Shown: positions 35,167-43,820, numbered from the stretch's first letter. The stretch: DNA of 64,000 bases from Vibrio coralliilyticus ATCC BAA-450 (GCF_000176135.1 NZ_ACZN01000014.1:248001-312000); one strand, 5' to 3'. Program-made: numbers and translations. The notes: generated from the sequence alone by a model not told the origin.

Positions 35167-36544
35167 ACCGTCGCTCCTGTGGTAAAGATGAGTCAAATGG
35201 GAAATTCAACCCTTCTTGACGCAGTTCATCGGCCAGTGGGTTGATGGGGGGCTGGCCTAGGGTATGCGGAGGTCGTGATGTTTGAGGCGCCACCTCCTGC
35301 GCGCCAGACTGGTTGAGCGGCGTCAAAGTGAACCCCTCCAGAAACACGATGTTGACCACAGTGCCGGGATTGATCTCGACAATCGGGTGATAGGTTTCGG
35401 CCAGTTTGATGTAGTAATCTGACAACTTGGCCCCGACAGTGGCCCCCGCATGACCGAGTAGATTCAATGGCGCTTGGTCTGATTTTAGGGTTTGGGTAGC
35501 ACCAAGTGGGTGGAGGGTCGTGTGCTCAGACAACGCTTTGCCCGTTTCTCCCAGCCCGGTTAAGATCCCCGCCAGGCCCGCCATCTGTACGATATCGCCA
35601 TTTTTGAGCAGCGTGGTTCCGCGAATGCCGTTGCGGCCAAAATTGAAGGCCGTGCCTTTCACCGCCTGATCGATGAGAGTGCCATCGTCGAGTACGCAAC
35701 TGATCTTGTCGGTACGGACCACACCACGGCTGGATGACACCTCGCCATAAGCTGAAGCCGTGATGGTGCACTGATCCAGTCGTGAAGGCTGGCCATTGGG
35801 CAATATCCCGCGGTTGAGCGTTTGAAACACTAGGGGAACGGTGTCTCCCTGGGCCAACACGCCGGCATTGGTGTCGGCGCCTCCTGTTACCATGGCGGTC
35901 ACAAAGCTGCCCGAAGGGACGTAGGTTTTAAGCGATACGTGCTTTTTTACCGGTGGGGCGGACCAGATAAAGTCGACACTGTGGTAACGGGGCATGTTCA
36001 TGTTGGTCGGTTCTTCGAGCCAAGGTGTGTCGGCCTCCAAAGTCGCTTGGGTCGGTGAAGACGGTTCTAGGGACAGAGAGGGGGTCACTGCCGGTGAAGG
36101 GAGCGCTGGCTGAGAGCTTGGTGTCCCTAGTGTTAGTTCGTGAGTGTCCGAAGGGACCCCCAGAGCCTCTAAATGTTGCAGCTTGCGCTCGAGTTCTTTC
36201 GATTGTCGTTCGGACTGCTTCTGCACCTGTTTTAGCTGCTCTTGGATCCCTGTGAGTTGTTGCGTCAGTGCTTGTAGCGCGAGATCTTGATGCGCCAGCG
36301 CACTTTGTTGATCGAGGTCGGTAAACCCTGGATCAATGATGTGTTCAAAATGAAGGGGAGGAGAGAGCGTGGCCGGATGGTCCGACTCCGTGCGGAACAC
36401 CCACGCGACGATGATCCCCGCGATGGCGAGCACGCCGATGACGCTTGCACTAACCCAAGTATTGCGTTTGGCGATCCGCTCATTGAGTTGTTCACCGTCT
36501 GAGAAGGACTCTGCGTTATGATCGTCCGGATTGGGTTTAGTCAT
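35156..36544 (-). CDS. traB: TraB VirB10-family channel scaffold protein
   Basis: The 462-residue protein has a cytoplasmic N-terminus, a single membrane helix (VSASVIGVLAIAGIIVAWVF), a coiled coil (about residues 80-130), and a proline/serine-rich spacer. The VirB10-type C-terminal domain (YVPSGSFVTAMVTGGADTN, and GRNGIRGTTLL) follows. It spans inner and outer membranes and links TraC/TraD energy to the TraK/TraV outer ring. It overlaps traK by eight bases. Confidence 0.95.
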   Translation of the reverse strand: MTKPNPDDHNAESFSDGEQLNERIAKRNTWVSASVIGVLAIAGIIVAWVFRTESDHPATLSPPLHFEHIIDPGFTDLDQQSALAHQDLALQALTQQLTGIQEQLKQVQKQSERQSKELERKLQHLEALGVPSDTHELTLGTPSSQPALPSPAVTPSLSLEPSSPTQATLEADTPWLEEPTNMNMPRYHSVDFIWSAPPVKKHVSLKTYVPSGSFVTAMVTGGADTNAGVLAQGDTVPLVFQTLNRGILPNGQPSRLDQCTITASAYGEVSSSRGVVRTDKISCVLDDGTLIDQAVKGTAFNFGRNGIRGTTLLKNGDIVQMAGLAGILTGLGETGKALSEHTTLHPLGATQTLKSDQAPLNLLGHAGATVGAKLSDYYIKLAETYHPIVEINPGTVVNIVFLEGFTLTPLNQSGAQEVAPQTSRPPHTLGQPPINPLADELRQEGLNFPFDSSLPQERRYDD

Positions 36545-37253
36545 GAGACTTCGCTCTCAAGGTGATCAGATACAGACGAGTACGTTCGCCAGCCGGCAGT
36601 TCATTGCGGTCGAGCGACGCTGCCAATGCAGAGGGCGAATAAAAGTCCCGATTCGAAATCGACGTCGGGCCTTCGCTTGTGTTGAGCACCTCATAGATGA
36701 TCCCTGACAGTGGGCCTTGACGCGCTACAGCAACGGGCGTCAGCTCAAGATCGCCACGATGAGCCATAACCGATGCGTGAGTGACACGTGCAATCGTCAT
36801 CGAAACGGACGGTTCTTCACCGCTCGACCAATGCATCAAGTCTTTGACAAAACCTAGAATTCGCGTGTTGAGCGTCTGGGGATGTGAAGCGTCGCCAGGA
36901 ATGAACCGATGCACGCGTGTGGTGGTGTCACTCGGTTGTACTTCGAGCGCCAGCAAACGTCCTTGCTCAGTGAAGAGATGCGCCGTAAAAGGATGTGGTT
37001 CGCTCAGTCCTAACAGAATTGACCCTGCTTGATCACTTGGGTTCTGCACCACCTCGCATTGATGTGTCGGACACGTAAGGTTAAGGATCTTGTCGTTATC
37101 AACATAGAGGCGATTAAGAGACCTTTGATTAAGCTCAAGCGTTACAGTATCGCCTGATACGAACAAGTGCGGCTGAGCCGGTGATGCACTAGAAGCAAGC
37201 GCGGTATTCAGACTCATGCTGAGTAAGACGAAGCTGATCGCATGCGGGATCAT
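36537..37253 (-). CDS. traK: TraK VirB9-family secretin-like protein
   Basis: The 238-residue protein begins with a signal peptide and has the TraK beta-rich core (LFVSGDTVTLELNQRSLNRLYVDNDKI, with ILLGLSEPHPFTAHLFTEQGR). It forms the outer-membrane ring of the F-type channel with TraV and TraB. It overlaps traE by an ATGA. Confidence 0.92.
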   Translation of the reverse strand: MIPHAISFVLLSMSLNTALASSASPAQPHLFVSGDTVTLELNQRSLNRLYVDNDKILNLTCPTHQCEVVQNPSDQAGSILLGLSEPHPFTAHLFTEQGRLLALEVQPSDTTTRVHRFIPGDASHPQTLNTRILGFVKDLMHWSSGEEPSVSMTIARVTHASVMAHRGDLELTPVAVARQGPLSGIIYEVLNTSEGPTSISNRDFYSPSALAASLDRNELPAGERTRLYLITLRAKSHD

Positions 37254-37816
37254 TGGCTCTCCTCCTGATGAATGGACAGTAAACTCAACGTGCCCTGTTG
37301 ATAGGCCATTTGGATGAGGACATCCACAGCGCGAGGGGGTAACTGACGTTCGCCAACCGCCTTGGCGAGTGTGCCAGATACTCGAACCACGAGTGAATCA
37401 ACATCGATCTGGGTTTGGTCGGGCAGGACGTCGAGGTGACTGGAGACATGCTGTTGGCGTATCCGCTGTGCATCCTCGAGCAGTTCCGGTTGCACCGCTG
37501 ACCACATGTGTTCTGGGACGTAATCCAATAAACGTCCATATTGACGATGGACATTGCTGGGGGTGACATCGAACTTTAGGTGAAGAAAATAATCACTCAT
37601 CATGCTCAGATAAGCGTCGTCGACTTTGACTTGGCTGATTGTAAAGGCGCCTGAGATAGTGGGTGGCACCAAGGTGTAGCGCTGATGGGTCAGGGCATAC
37701 ACTAACGATCCGGTCAGAGCTAGGCAGGCGACGCTGAGGGATAAAAAACCAATGGCAAGAAAGACGTTAAGCAAACGACTGAGTTCCAACAACTGGTGAC
37801 GAATCACGCGTTCCAT
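37250..37816 (-). CDS. traE: TraE VirB5/VirB8-like inner membrane transfer protein
   Basis: The 188-residue protein has one N-terminal membrane helix (LNVFLAIGFLSLSVACLALTG) and a periplasmic domain typical of TraE (DDAYLSMMSDYFLHLKFDVTPSNV). It is required for pilus assembly. The start at 37816 (MERVIRHQ) is preceded by AGGGGG and avoids overlapping traL, giving an eight-base gap. Confidence 0.92.
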   Translation of the reverse strand: MERVIRHQLLELSRLLNVFLAIGFLSLSVACLALTGSLVYALTHQRYTLVPPTISGAFTISQVKVDDAYLSMMSDYFLHLKFDVTPSNVHRQYGRLLDYVPEHMWSAVQPELLEDAQRIRQQHVSSHLDVLPDQTQIDVDSLVVRVSGTLAKAVGERQLPPRAVDVLIQMAYQQGTLSLLSIHQEESQ

Positions 37817-37824
37817 GGGGCCCC

Positions 37825-38127
37825 CTAAGACAGCCAATAGCGATATTCAGCCGGAGGCGTCACGCAGAACAACCGACGAGAGAGAGGGGCAATCGACCAC
37901 CAATACCCACATCGCACCAACACGGTGTTGCCGTATTGGACCTTCAAATAACGCAAACCAAGAAACCAAATAAGCCCAAGCGCGCCTCCCAGCAAATGGT
38001 GTTGAGTTGCAAAGCACACAACAAAGAGAGCAAAAGCTGGCGCCACTTCATCACGTGGTAGCCCGACAAGACGTGGCCCATGGTTAAGGTGCAAAGGAAT
38101 CGAATAAAACCCAGATTCGGTCGTCAT
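37825..38127 (-). CDS. traL: TraL inner membrane transfer protein
   Basis: The 100-residue protein has a short soluble start (YSIPLHLNHGPRLVGLPRDE), two closely spaced membrane helices and a C-terminus ending in PPAEYRYWLS. This is the characteristic TraL layout. It is part of the inner-membrane channel base, comparable to VirB3. AGGAGG six bases before the ATG supports the start. Confidence 0.93.
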   Translation of the reverse strand: MTTESGFYSIPLHLNHGPRLVGLPRDEVAPAFALFVVCFATQHHLLGGALGLIWFLGLRYLKVQYGNTVLVRCGYWWSIAPLSRRLFCVTPPAEYRYWLS

Positions 38128-38139
38128 GATTGCCCTCCT

Positions 38140-38487
38140 TTAAGACAGCCCCACAAGCGGCTTTACGACTTCCCAGAAAATCATGCCCCCTATGAACCCA
38201 CCGACCGCGCCCATCCAGTTCCGGGTCATAAAACCCGCTGACAGCGCACCAATGGCACCGGAGGCGAGGATCGCATTCTCAACAGCGGAGCCGGTACCTG
38301 CGGTGTCCTTAATCGTTTGCTTGCCAGCACTGAATAAATCCGTGGCCAAAGCGTCAGCGCCCAACAGGTAGGTAAGTAGGAGCACGCCGACCATCCAAAC
38401 GAGTGCCCATATCGACCAACGCTGACGTGCTCGGGTGGTTATCGAACGCGGTATGTACGTGGTTGGGGTTCGCAGTTTGTCTGACAC
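38140..38487 (-). CDS. traA: TraA pilin precursor
   Basis: The 115-residue precursor has a long leader with a membrane helix ending LLGADALA. The predicted mature pilin starts TDLFSAGKQTIKDTAG and has two hydrophobic helices joined by a short basic turn (FMTRNWMG), as in F pilin. A leader peptidase site after ALA is likely. The start is GTG at 38487, with AGGA nine bases upstream. It is the first gene of the transfer operon. No TraX acetylase or TraQ chaperone gene is seen downstream. Confidence 0.9.
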   Translation of the reverse strand: MSDKLRTPTTYIPRSITTRARQRWSIWALVWMVGVLLLTYLLGADALATDLFSAGKQTIKDTAGTGSAVENAILASGAIGALSAGFMTRNWMGAVGGFIGGMIFWEVVKPLVGLS

Positions 38488-38509
38488 CCGTCTGCATCCT
38501 ATTGACTTG

Positions 38510-38605
38510 TGGACCAGCTAATGCGCTGGTGTGCTACAGGTTGAATATCAATAAAAAAGACGACGATTGAAAATTATTAGAGATTATTGGAAATTATTAG
38601 TGTTT
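38510..38605. other. Candidate origin of transfer (oriT) upstream of traA
   Basis: An inverted repeat CCAGC-TAATGC-GCTGG (38514-38529) is followed directly by TGTGCTAC, giving TGCGCTGGTGTGCTAC on the plus strand. This resembles the F-plasmid nic region, which reads TGCGTGGGGTGTGGTGC. Just beyond lie two copies of a 15-base repeat 20 bp apart. Inverted repeat plus nic plus protein-binding repeats is the usual MOBF oriT order. Nicking the plus strand here would send the tra genes last, as in F. The match is by eye and has gaps, so this is a candidate only. Confidence 0.4.
38566..38600. repeat. Two 15-base direct repeats with 20-bp period
   Basis: The sequence ATTGAAAATTATTAG at 38566-38580 recurs with one change at 38586-38600 (ATTGGAAATTATTAG). 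A spacing of about two helical turns places both copies on one face of the DNA, as for relaxosome accessory proteins or autoregulators of tra operons. The location, 80-110 bases upstream of traA, fits both roles. Confidence 0.55.
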
Positions 38606-38804
38606 GTTGTTTGCAGTGTCTTTGCACACATCGTTTACACTGACTGTTAAGCCCGCAGTACTTACCGACATTGATAAATATGAACTCAACCATGGTGGGC
38701 ATTGCACTAAACCCTTATACTGACTCGTGTTGTAGGAGACCAGTCGGTCACACGGAAGTCCATTGGCACTCACTTTCATTTTGTCTTCAAACGATCCATG
38801 CTTC

Positions 38805-39416
38805 ATGAAAATTCACAAAGATTTCGAGTATTTTTACAGTCTGAGCAGCTTAGTGACCGACGCGTTGCTCCACTTGCTTTGCCACGTTGCAGCGTCACCC
38901 CGTCACGTGCCCGCGAATAAGCGCAATGAGATATTAGTGAGGTTTCTCAAACAGAAACTTAAGAAGAAACGCTACGCAAACGTCAAAAAAGACATCAAAT
39001 TGATGATCCGCGTCGGACGGGACAAACACGCGAATCTGGAGCACAAATTGTACGACTTGCACGATAGAGCCAGTCGAACCAAAGTTGGGGGTGTTGAGCG
39101 TCTCTACCAATTGTTGAGCGCATTGCAGGAAGAAAAAGGAATTGCTTCCAGTCTCTTTGAAGAGGGAGAGAAGACCCAACCAGGAGTGGTTTACATGTTG
39201 GAAGAGCACATTGAACATGGTTTCGACCACTCCAACGACCAAGTCGCCCCCATTTCGCTACTCTACCAAGCGCCTGACGCCCAAGAACTGGCGTCTTGGA
39301 TTGACGACCAGCATCACTTTAGCGCTGAGATCAAAGAGTGGAATGCAGATAGCCACCAAATCCATATTGTGCTGCACCCTCAAGCAAGCATGAGCCCAAA
39401 TGTTGAGGCTACTTAG
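38805..39416 (+). CDS. Hypothetical protein, about 203 aa
   Basis: The frame begins with TTG at 38763, but the first ATG is at 38805 (MKIHKDFEYFYSLSS); neither has a strong ribosome-binding site, so the start is uncertain. The protein is basic in the first half, including KQKLKKKRYANVKKDIKLM, and acidic towards the end. I recognise no family. It is divergent from the transfer operon across the candidate oriT, and so would be the first gene to enter a recipient. Its stop overlaps the stop region of the convergent dnaB-like gene by eight bases. Confidence 0.5.
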   Translation: MKIHKDFEYFYSLSSLVTDALLHLLCHVAASPRHVPANKRNEILVRFLKQKLKKKRYANVKKDIKLMIRVGRDKHANLEHKLYDLHDRASRTKVGGVERLYQLLSALQEEKGIASSLFEEGEKTQPGVVYMLEEHIEHGFDHSNDQVAPISLLYQAPDAQELASWIDDQHHFSAEIKEWNADSHQIHIVLHPQASMSPNVEAT

Positions 39417-40758
39417 GGGGCGAGGGAAGGTTACTGAAGCGTGACATCTCCCCTTGAAATGCTAAACGTACCGCACCAACGGGGCCATTCCGCTGCTTAC
39501 CTATGATGATTTCTGCGACCCCTTTCTGTTTGCTGTTCGTGTCATACAACTCGTCACGATAGATAAACATGATCAGGTCGGCATCTTGCTCAATGGCGCC
39601 TGAATCACGTAAATCAGAATTGATTGGGCGTTTGTCTGGGCGTTGCTCGAGGGCTCGGTTAAGCTGCGATAATGCCACAACCGGCACATTTAACTCTTTG
39701 GCTAACGCTTTAAGCGCCCTCGAAATTTCGGCGATTTCTAGGGTTCGATTGTTTGCCAATTCCGGAATACGCATTAGCTGCAAATAGTCGACGACAATGA
39801 GCGATAAGCCGCCGTGTTCGCGCGCTAAACGACGAGCTTTTGCACGGAGCTCAGTCGGTGTTAGGCCCGCACTATCATCAATCAGCAAATTGTTTTTCCA
39901 CTGCAGCATCTCTAATGATGAGTCGACAGCTTGCCATTGTTCTTGCGTTAAATTACCGGTTTTGAGATCGGTTAAATTGACGTGTGCTAACGAGGCTACG
40001 AGCTTATCCATCAATTGATTGCGTGGCATCTCCAATGAAAAAACCAAGGCTGGTTTATCGGCATCCATAGAGACGCTTTCACATACATTGAGCGCCAGTG
40101 TGGTTTTGCCGTGCGATGGACGCGCCGCTATCACAATAAAGTCGGACCGCTGTAATCCAAGCGTCATGGTATCTAGCGCATCAAAGCCCGTTTTGACGCC
40201 AGTGATTGCTTGTCCCGCGCCACTACGCAGCCTGAGTGAGGTCTCCAAGGCCAAGCGTTTTGCGTCGAGCACCGTATCGGTATTCAGTCGTTTCTCGGAA
40301 ATCGAGAACACACGCTGCTCCGCCTCTTCTATCAATTCTTCAGGTGTACGCCCTTGGGCGTCATAGGCGGAATCGGCGATATCATTCGCTGTTTTGACCA
40401 AATGACGAAGCAATGCCCGTTCGACCACTATGTCCACATAAGCCATGATGTTCGCAGCGCTGGGAGTGTTCTTCATCAGATCAGCCAGATACGCCAACCC
40501 TCCGATGTCGGCGAGCTCGTGTTGTTGCTCGAGTTTCTCACTGACGGTGATCAGATCGACAGGGGTTGATGTGTCCATCAAAGACGAGATCGCCTGAAAG
40601 ATTAAGCGGTGTTGGCGAGCATAAAAATCCTTGGCAGATAATCTCTCTACAACCGCTTCCCAACGAGAATTGTCTATAAACAGGCCACCAATGACAGATT
40701 GTTCTGCTTCAATTGAATGAGGTGGGGTCTTCATGGCGTCGATGGAATGTTGGGTCAT
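39409..40758 (-). CDS. dnaB: DnaB-type replicative DNA helicase
   Basis: The protein (449 residues from the chosen ATG) has the DnaB N-terminal domain (PPHSIEAEQSVIGGLFIDNSRWE) and a RecA-like ATPase core. Walker A is AARPSHGKTTLAL near residue 215, and further motifs include VVDYLQLMR, ALSQLNRALEQR and DLRDSGAIEQDADLIMFIYR. It unwinds DNA at replication forks. In Vibrionaceae the chromosomal copy normally lies with rplI and alr; neither is here, so this may be a second, element-borne copy. The start could also be eight codons later, because ribosome-binding signals are weak. Confidence 0.92.
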   Translation of the reverse strand: MTQHSIDAMKTPPHSIEAEQSVIGGLFIDNSRWEAVVERLSAKDFYARQHRLIFQAISSLMDTSTPVDLITVSEKLEQQHELADIGGLAYLADLMKNTPSAANIMAYVDIVVERALLRHLVKTANDIADSAYDAQGRTPEELIEEAEQRVFSISEKRLNTDTVLDAKRLALETSLRLRSGAGQAITGVKTGFDALDTMTLGLQRSDFIVIAARPSHGKTTLALNVCESVSMDADKPALVFSLEMPRNQLMDKLVASLAHVNLTDLKTGNLTQEQWQAVDSSLEMLQWKNNLLIDDSAGLTPTELRAKARRLAREHGGLSLIVVDYLQLMRIPELANNRTLEIAEISRALKALAKELNVPVVALSQLNRALEQRPDKRPINSDLRDSGAIEQDADLIMFIYRDELYDTNSKQKGVAEIIIGKQRNGPVGAVRLAFQGEMSRFSNLPSPPK

Positions 40759-40830
40759 AACTCTGCTGCTAGTCTTGGTCACGTCAGGTTGTCGATACAC
40801 CCTGAACTTTGTTTTGGTTAAGTATAACAA

Positions 40831-41020
40831 TATGTTGGATTTGGGTGAACGTAAACTTCTTCCTACAGCGGAGACCCAAGCAGTAGGAAGTGAGTCCTTT
40901 TTTAGGTCATATTATTTTTAACGCACTATAACTAAATAGATTGAGACCATTATATTTTTCTTAGCCTCATAACTGGAACGTCCTCAACCCCCGAATAAGA
41001 ATTCTCCAGGCGATGAATAT
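40831..41020. other. Intergenic region upstream of dnaB and downstream of cfa
   Basis: AT-rich DNA with no recognisable gene. With 41048-41244 it makes up the roughly 400-base gap between the dnaB-like and cfa genes, interrupted only by the cfa terminator. The dnaB promoter should lie here. Confidence 0.4.
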
Positions 41021-41047
41021 AAAAAAGGCAGCCAATAATTGGCTGCC
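41021..41047 (-). terminator. Rho-independent terminator of cfa
   Basis: GGCAGCCAA and TTGGCTGCC form a perfect 9-bp stem with a three-base loop. On the minus strand the stem is followed by six T residues. It lies about 200 bases beyond the cfa stop and reads in the direction of cfa transcription. Confidence 0.85.
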
Positions 41048-41244
41048 AAAACACAACATGTTTTCTTATCAAAGTAAGGCACAGAACGTGGAATAGGGAA
41101 GCAGTCCACCGAGCACCACCTCAAGAACCCCTTCTGAGTTAGTCGACTGCGCCCTAATCTGTGCAAGTTCAATGCTACGACTAAAACACAATGACACTCA
41201 ATATCGAATAATGATTAAACATCTTTAATAAAATTGCGGTTAAA

Positions 41245-42369
41245 TTAGATGCTGCGTGCTTGTTCAGGTTGAGTCCGTCCTTTGTGAGTCAGCAGCAATT
41301 GCCAAACCTGTAAATCACGCGCACGAAAGGTTCCCGCGCAGGTCTGCAAATAAAATTGCCATTGCCGTTTCTGCTGAGCACGACCCCGCATGTCTTCCCG
41401 ATCCCACAAGGGACGTATGTTGCTCCACCATTCCATGAGAGTACGGTCATAGTGAGGACCGATATTGTGCAGATCTTCAAGAACAAAATCCGTTTTTTCG
41501 ATGGCTTGAGACAGTTCTGACAAGGCAGGGACGTAGCCATTTGGAAAGACATAATTATGGATCCAAGGATCGACACTACCGCGCTCGTTCCGGCCAATCG
41601 TGTGAATAAGAGCAATGCCATTTTTCGCCAATAATTGGTTAGCAATGGAAAAATACAGCTCGTAATTATTCGCCCCGACATGCTCAAGCATACCAACCGA
41701 CACAATGCGATCGTAGGTTGTATTACCTACGATATGACGGTAGTCAGCCTGGACGAAGTTAATGGGTAAATGAGCGTAACGGTGTCTTGCATATTCATAC
41801 TGTTCTTTTGAAAGCGTTACCCCGGTTCCATGCACACCATAATGTTCAGCCGCGTAAGATAACAAGCCTCCCCAGCCACACCCTATGTCTAACAACATTT
41901 GACCATGTTTCAGGTTCAACTTTCGACAAATGAGATCCAGTTTTTTTCTTTGTGCATCAGCTAAGTCCGCAGCTTGATGCCAGTATCCGCAGGAGTAGAT
42001 CATTAAGGGATCGAGCATCTGTTGGTAGAAACTGTTGCCAATGTCGTAATGGAAGCCGATATCGCGCTTACTGCCTTGCTCGCTATAAGGCGAAAACAGC
42101 CGAGACAAACACCAGTACCACAGGTTCTGCTTATTCGAGCGGTACGCGTCCAGCTCACCACTTTGAAGTAATTTGCTGACCATGACATCAAGCGCATCGC
42201 ACTCCCAATCGCCTCTCAAGTAACCGTTCCCAATCTTTAACGTGTCGTAAGACTCTAACCGGTTAAAATAATTAAGGTCTCGTAAGCGTATGTCCCAAGG
42301 TCGATTGCCATTGACCTTAATGTCTGCTTTTTCCAAAATGCGTTCTAATGCCTTGGCAAACACCTTCAT
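41245..42369 (-). CDS. cfa: Cyclopropane-fatty-acyl-phospholipid synthase
   Basis: The 374-residue protein is close to E. coli Cfa (382). It has the SAM-binding motif LLDIGCGWGGLLSYAAE near residue 163, FHYDIGNSFYQQMLD before it, and the segments GVTLSKEQYEYA and VSVGMLEHVG. It transfers a methylene group from SAM to unsaturated phospholipid acyl chains at the membrane surface, which helps survival under acid, osmotic or stationary-phase stress. The start at 42369 is fixed by AGGAG seven bases upstream; a longer frame to 42411 has no such signal. Confidence 0.95.
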   Translation of the reverse strand: MKVFAKALERILEKADIKVNGNRPWDIRLRDLNYFNRLESYDTLKIGNGYLRGDWECDALDVMVSKLLQSGELDAYRSNKQNLWYWCLSRLFSPYSEQGSKRDIGFHYDIGNSFYQQMLDPLMIYSCGYWHQAADLADAQRKKLDLICRKLNLKHGQMLLDIGCGWGGLLSYAAEHYGVHGTGVTLSKEQYEYARHRYAHLPINFVQADYRHIVGNTTYDRIVSVGMLEHVGANNYELYFSIANQLLAKNGIALIHTIGRNERGSVDPWIHNYVFPNGYVPALSELSQAIEKTDFVLEDLHNIGPHYDRTLMEWWSNIRPLWDREDMRGRAQQKRQWQFYLQTCAGTFRARDLQVWQLLLTHKGRTQPEQARSI

Positions 42370-42608
42370 CACCTGACTCCTATCCAATAAGGTTGCAAAA
42401 GCATCAGACAAAAGTTCATCTAATTTGTCATTGTATTAACACATATTAAACATTGTTGGCCGTTTCCTCGCCACCCAAAGAGTCGAGGGATTGATGTCCT
42501 GACAAAAAATGACGTATAAAGGTTTTATACTTTGATGTAGAGCTTGGCTTAAGTCATGCGTACAGAACAATAGGGGGTTTTCTTCGCAGTCATAAAGGAG
42601 CCCAGACT

Positions 42609-42749
42609 ATGCTTAACTTCCTAAGACGACGACGTATCAAAAAAATCATCGGCAAACTCTCCCCACAACTGGTTAAAGGGTTTGGCAGTAGAAAGTATTT
42701 TACACTTGCTCAAAGACATAAACTGATCGCCGCAGCTCTGAATCACTAA
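42609..42749 (+). CDS. Small basic protein, DUF6559-like (46 aa)
   Basis: AGGAG lies eight bases before an ATG that opens a 46-codon frame. It reads MLNFLRRRRIKKIIGKL, then SRKYFTLAQRHKLIAAALN. A strongly basic start followed by a short Y-(F/Y)-T-x-x-Q helix resembles the small DUF6559 proteins common in vibrios, whose role is unknown. The family name is tentative. Confidence 0.5.
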   Translation: MLNFLRRRRIKKIIGKLSPQLVKGFGSRKYFTLAQRHKLIAAALNH

Positions 42750-42844
42750 ATTAGCCAGGGATCAATCAAGGAAGAATTACTCATATTGGAAACTTTCTAG
42801 CGAGCTTTAGGCCAAAAGAGTCGCAGGGTAGACGCCTTGACTCT

Positions 42845-42973
42845 GTGTCGGGGAGAGTGGCCGATCCGCTCAGTCAGACCTTGGTGCACATTGCCACACG
42901 AGGGGAGAAGTGGTTTTCACTGTCGAACCATGAACGTCTACAGCTTATTGAGGCGCTAAAGCGGAGTAGGTGA
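42845..42973 (+). CDS. Possible small coding remnant (GTG start, 42 aa)
   Basis: A frame open from about 42753 and ending at 42973 reads like a protein (VADPLSQTLVHIATRGEKWF and SLSNHERLQLIEALKRSR). It has no ATG; the only standard start is the GTG at 42845, without a clear ribosome-binding site. Its end echoes the LAQRHKLIAAAL end of the small protein just upstream, so it may be a decayed paralogue. Confidence 0.25.
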   Translation: MSGRVADPLSQTLVHIATRGEKWFSLSNHERLQLIEALKRSR

Positions 42974-43008
42974 GGCGGCTAGACATCATCTTTTGTGATA
43001 TTTTTAGC

Positions 43009-43542
43009 CTATGGACTAAAAAGCTGTTCTACCGTTTTCATTGGTAAAAACATACGAATACGCCCATTATGCTCACACAAAGCCTCAAAGCCAAACTTAG
43101 TATAGAATGCCTGTGCGGAGTCGGTAAGGCAGTCCACAACAATGGCATAAGCTCTCATGTGGTGATTCACTTCCCAGAGATACTTTAACGCTCGAATTAA
43201 ACTGATTTTCCCTAATCCTGAGCCATGAAGTTCTTTATGCACCGCTAGCTGAGCTAATAAAAAAACCGGAATGGGATATCTAGGTAACTTTTTCGCTAAC
43301 TTAGCAGGTAAAGTTTCACGACTGATTGAACTAGGAGCAACACTGTAAAATGCGCAAATAGCATACTTCTGATTAAGCAGTGGTTGAGAGCTTGGTAAAA
43401 CCATCGTTCGGCTGATGCCTGCTTGCATGTGTTTTGCTGCTTGCGTTTTTATAAATGTATTTAACTCTGATTCACCACAATCAAATGAGCTGCGATCATG
43501 CTTGGATTTACTAAGTTCAACAAACTCTTTTCCCCAACTCAC
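43009..43542 (-). CDS. GNAT-family acetyltransferase toxin (TacT/AtaT type)
   Basis: The 177-residue protein shows the toxin-type GNAT start FDCGESELNTFIKTQA. It also has an acetyl-CoA-binding segment LAVHKELHGSGLGKISLIRAL and the catalytic-tyrosine region FYTKFGFE. Toxins of this family acetylate the amino acid on charged tRNA and stop translation. The gene follows a DUF1778 antitoxin gene with an ATGA overlap, the usual antitoxin-first arrangement. Such modules are common in vibrio integrons and near dif. Confidence 0.9.
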   Translation of the reverse strand: MSWGKEFVELSKSKHDRSSFDCGESELNTFIKTQAAKHMQAGISRTMVLPSSQPLLNQKYAICAFYSVAPSSISRETLPAKLAKKLPRYPIPVFLLAQLAVHKELHGSGLGKISLIRALKYLWEVNHHMRAYAIVVDCLTDSAQAFYTKFGFEALCEHNGRIRMFLPMKTVEQLFSP

Positions 43543-43808
43543 TTGATGCCACTCTCATTAGTCAACTTCGCTGCATCAAGCAAAGCTTGATTGGGAGCTT
43601 TTGCTTTGTCACATGCCATCATGAATTCATCGAAGACATTCTCTTTGACTACGATACTTTCGTGCTGTTCAATTACCTGAGTTGCGTCTTCATCCATGAG
43701 TCTGACTACATACTCAGTAAGGCTTTTAAGACCCAGTAAAGCCGATGCTTTCTCCGCTTTTGCCTTGATCTCTTCGTCAAGGCGAATATCTAAACGTGCT
43801 GTTGCCAT
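43539..43808 (-). CDS. DUF1778-family antitoxin (TacA/AtaR type)
   Basis: The 89-residue protein starts MATARLDIRLDEEIKAKAEKASALLG, a ribbon-helix-helix DNA-binding domain. It continues with SLTEYVVRLM and an extended C-terminal part that should wrap the GNAT toxin. It neutralises the toxin and represses its own operon. AAGGAG just before the ATG at 43808 sets the start; the frame track upstream to 43859 is non-coding leader with operator boxes. Confidence 0.9.
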   Translation of the reverse strand: MATARLDIRLDEEIKAKAEKASALLGLKSLTEYVVRLMDEDATQVIEQHESIVVKENVFDEFMMACDKAKAPNQALLDAAKLTNESGIK

Positions 43809-43820
43809 AAAATCTCCTTC

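Noticed and set aside
38597..38806. A 69-codon minus-strand frame upstream of traA
   Set aside because: No ribosome-binding site is present, and it overlaps the candidate oriT repeats and the start of the gene at 38805; chance frame.
40984..41172. A 62-codon minus-strand frame after cfa
   Set aside because: It contains the cfa terminator hairpin and has no ribosome-binding site.
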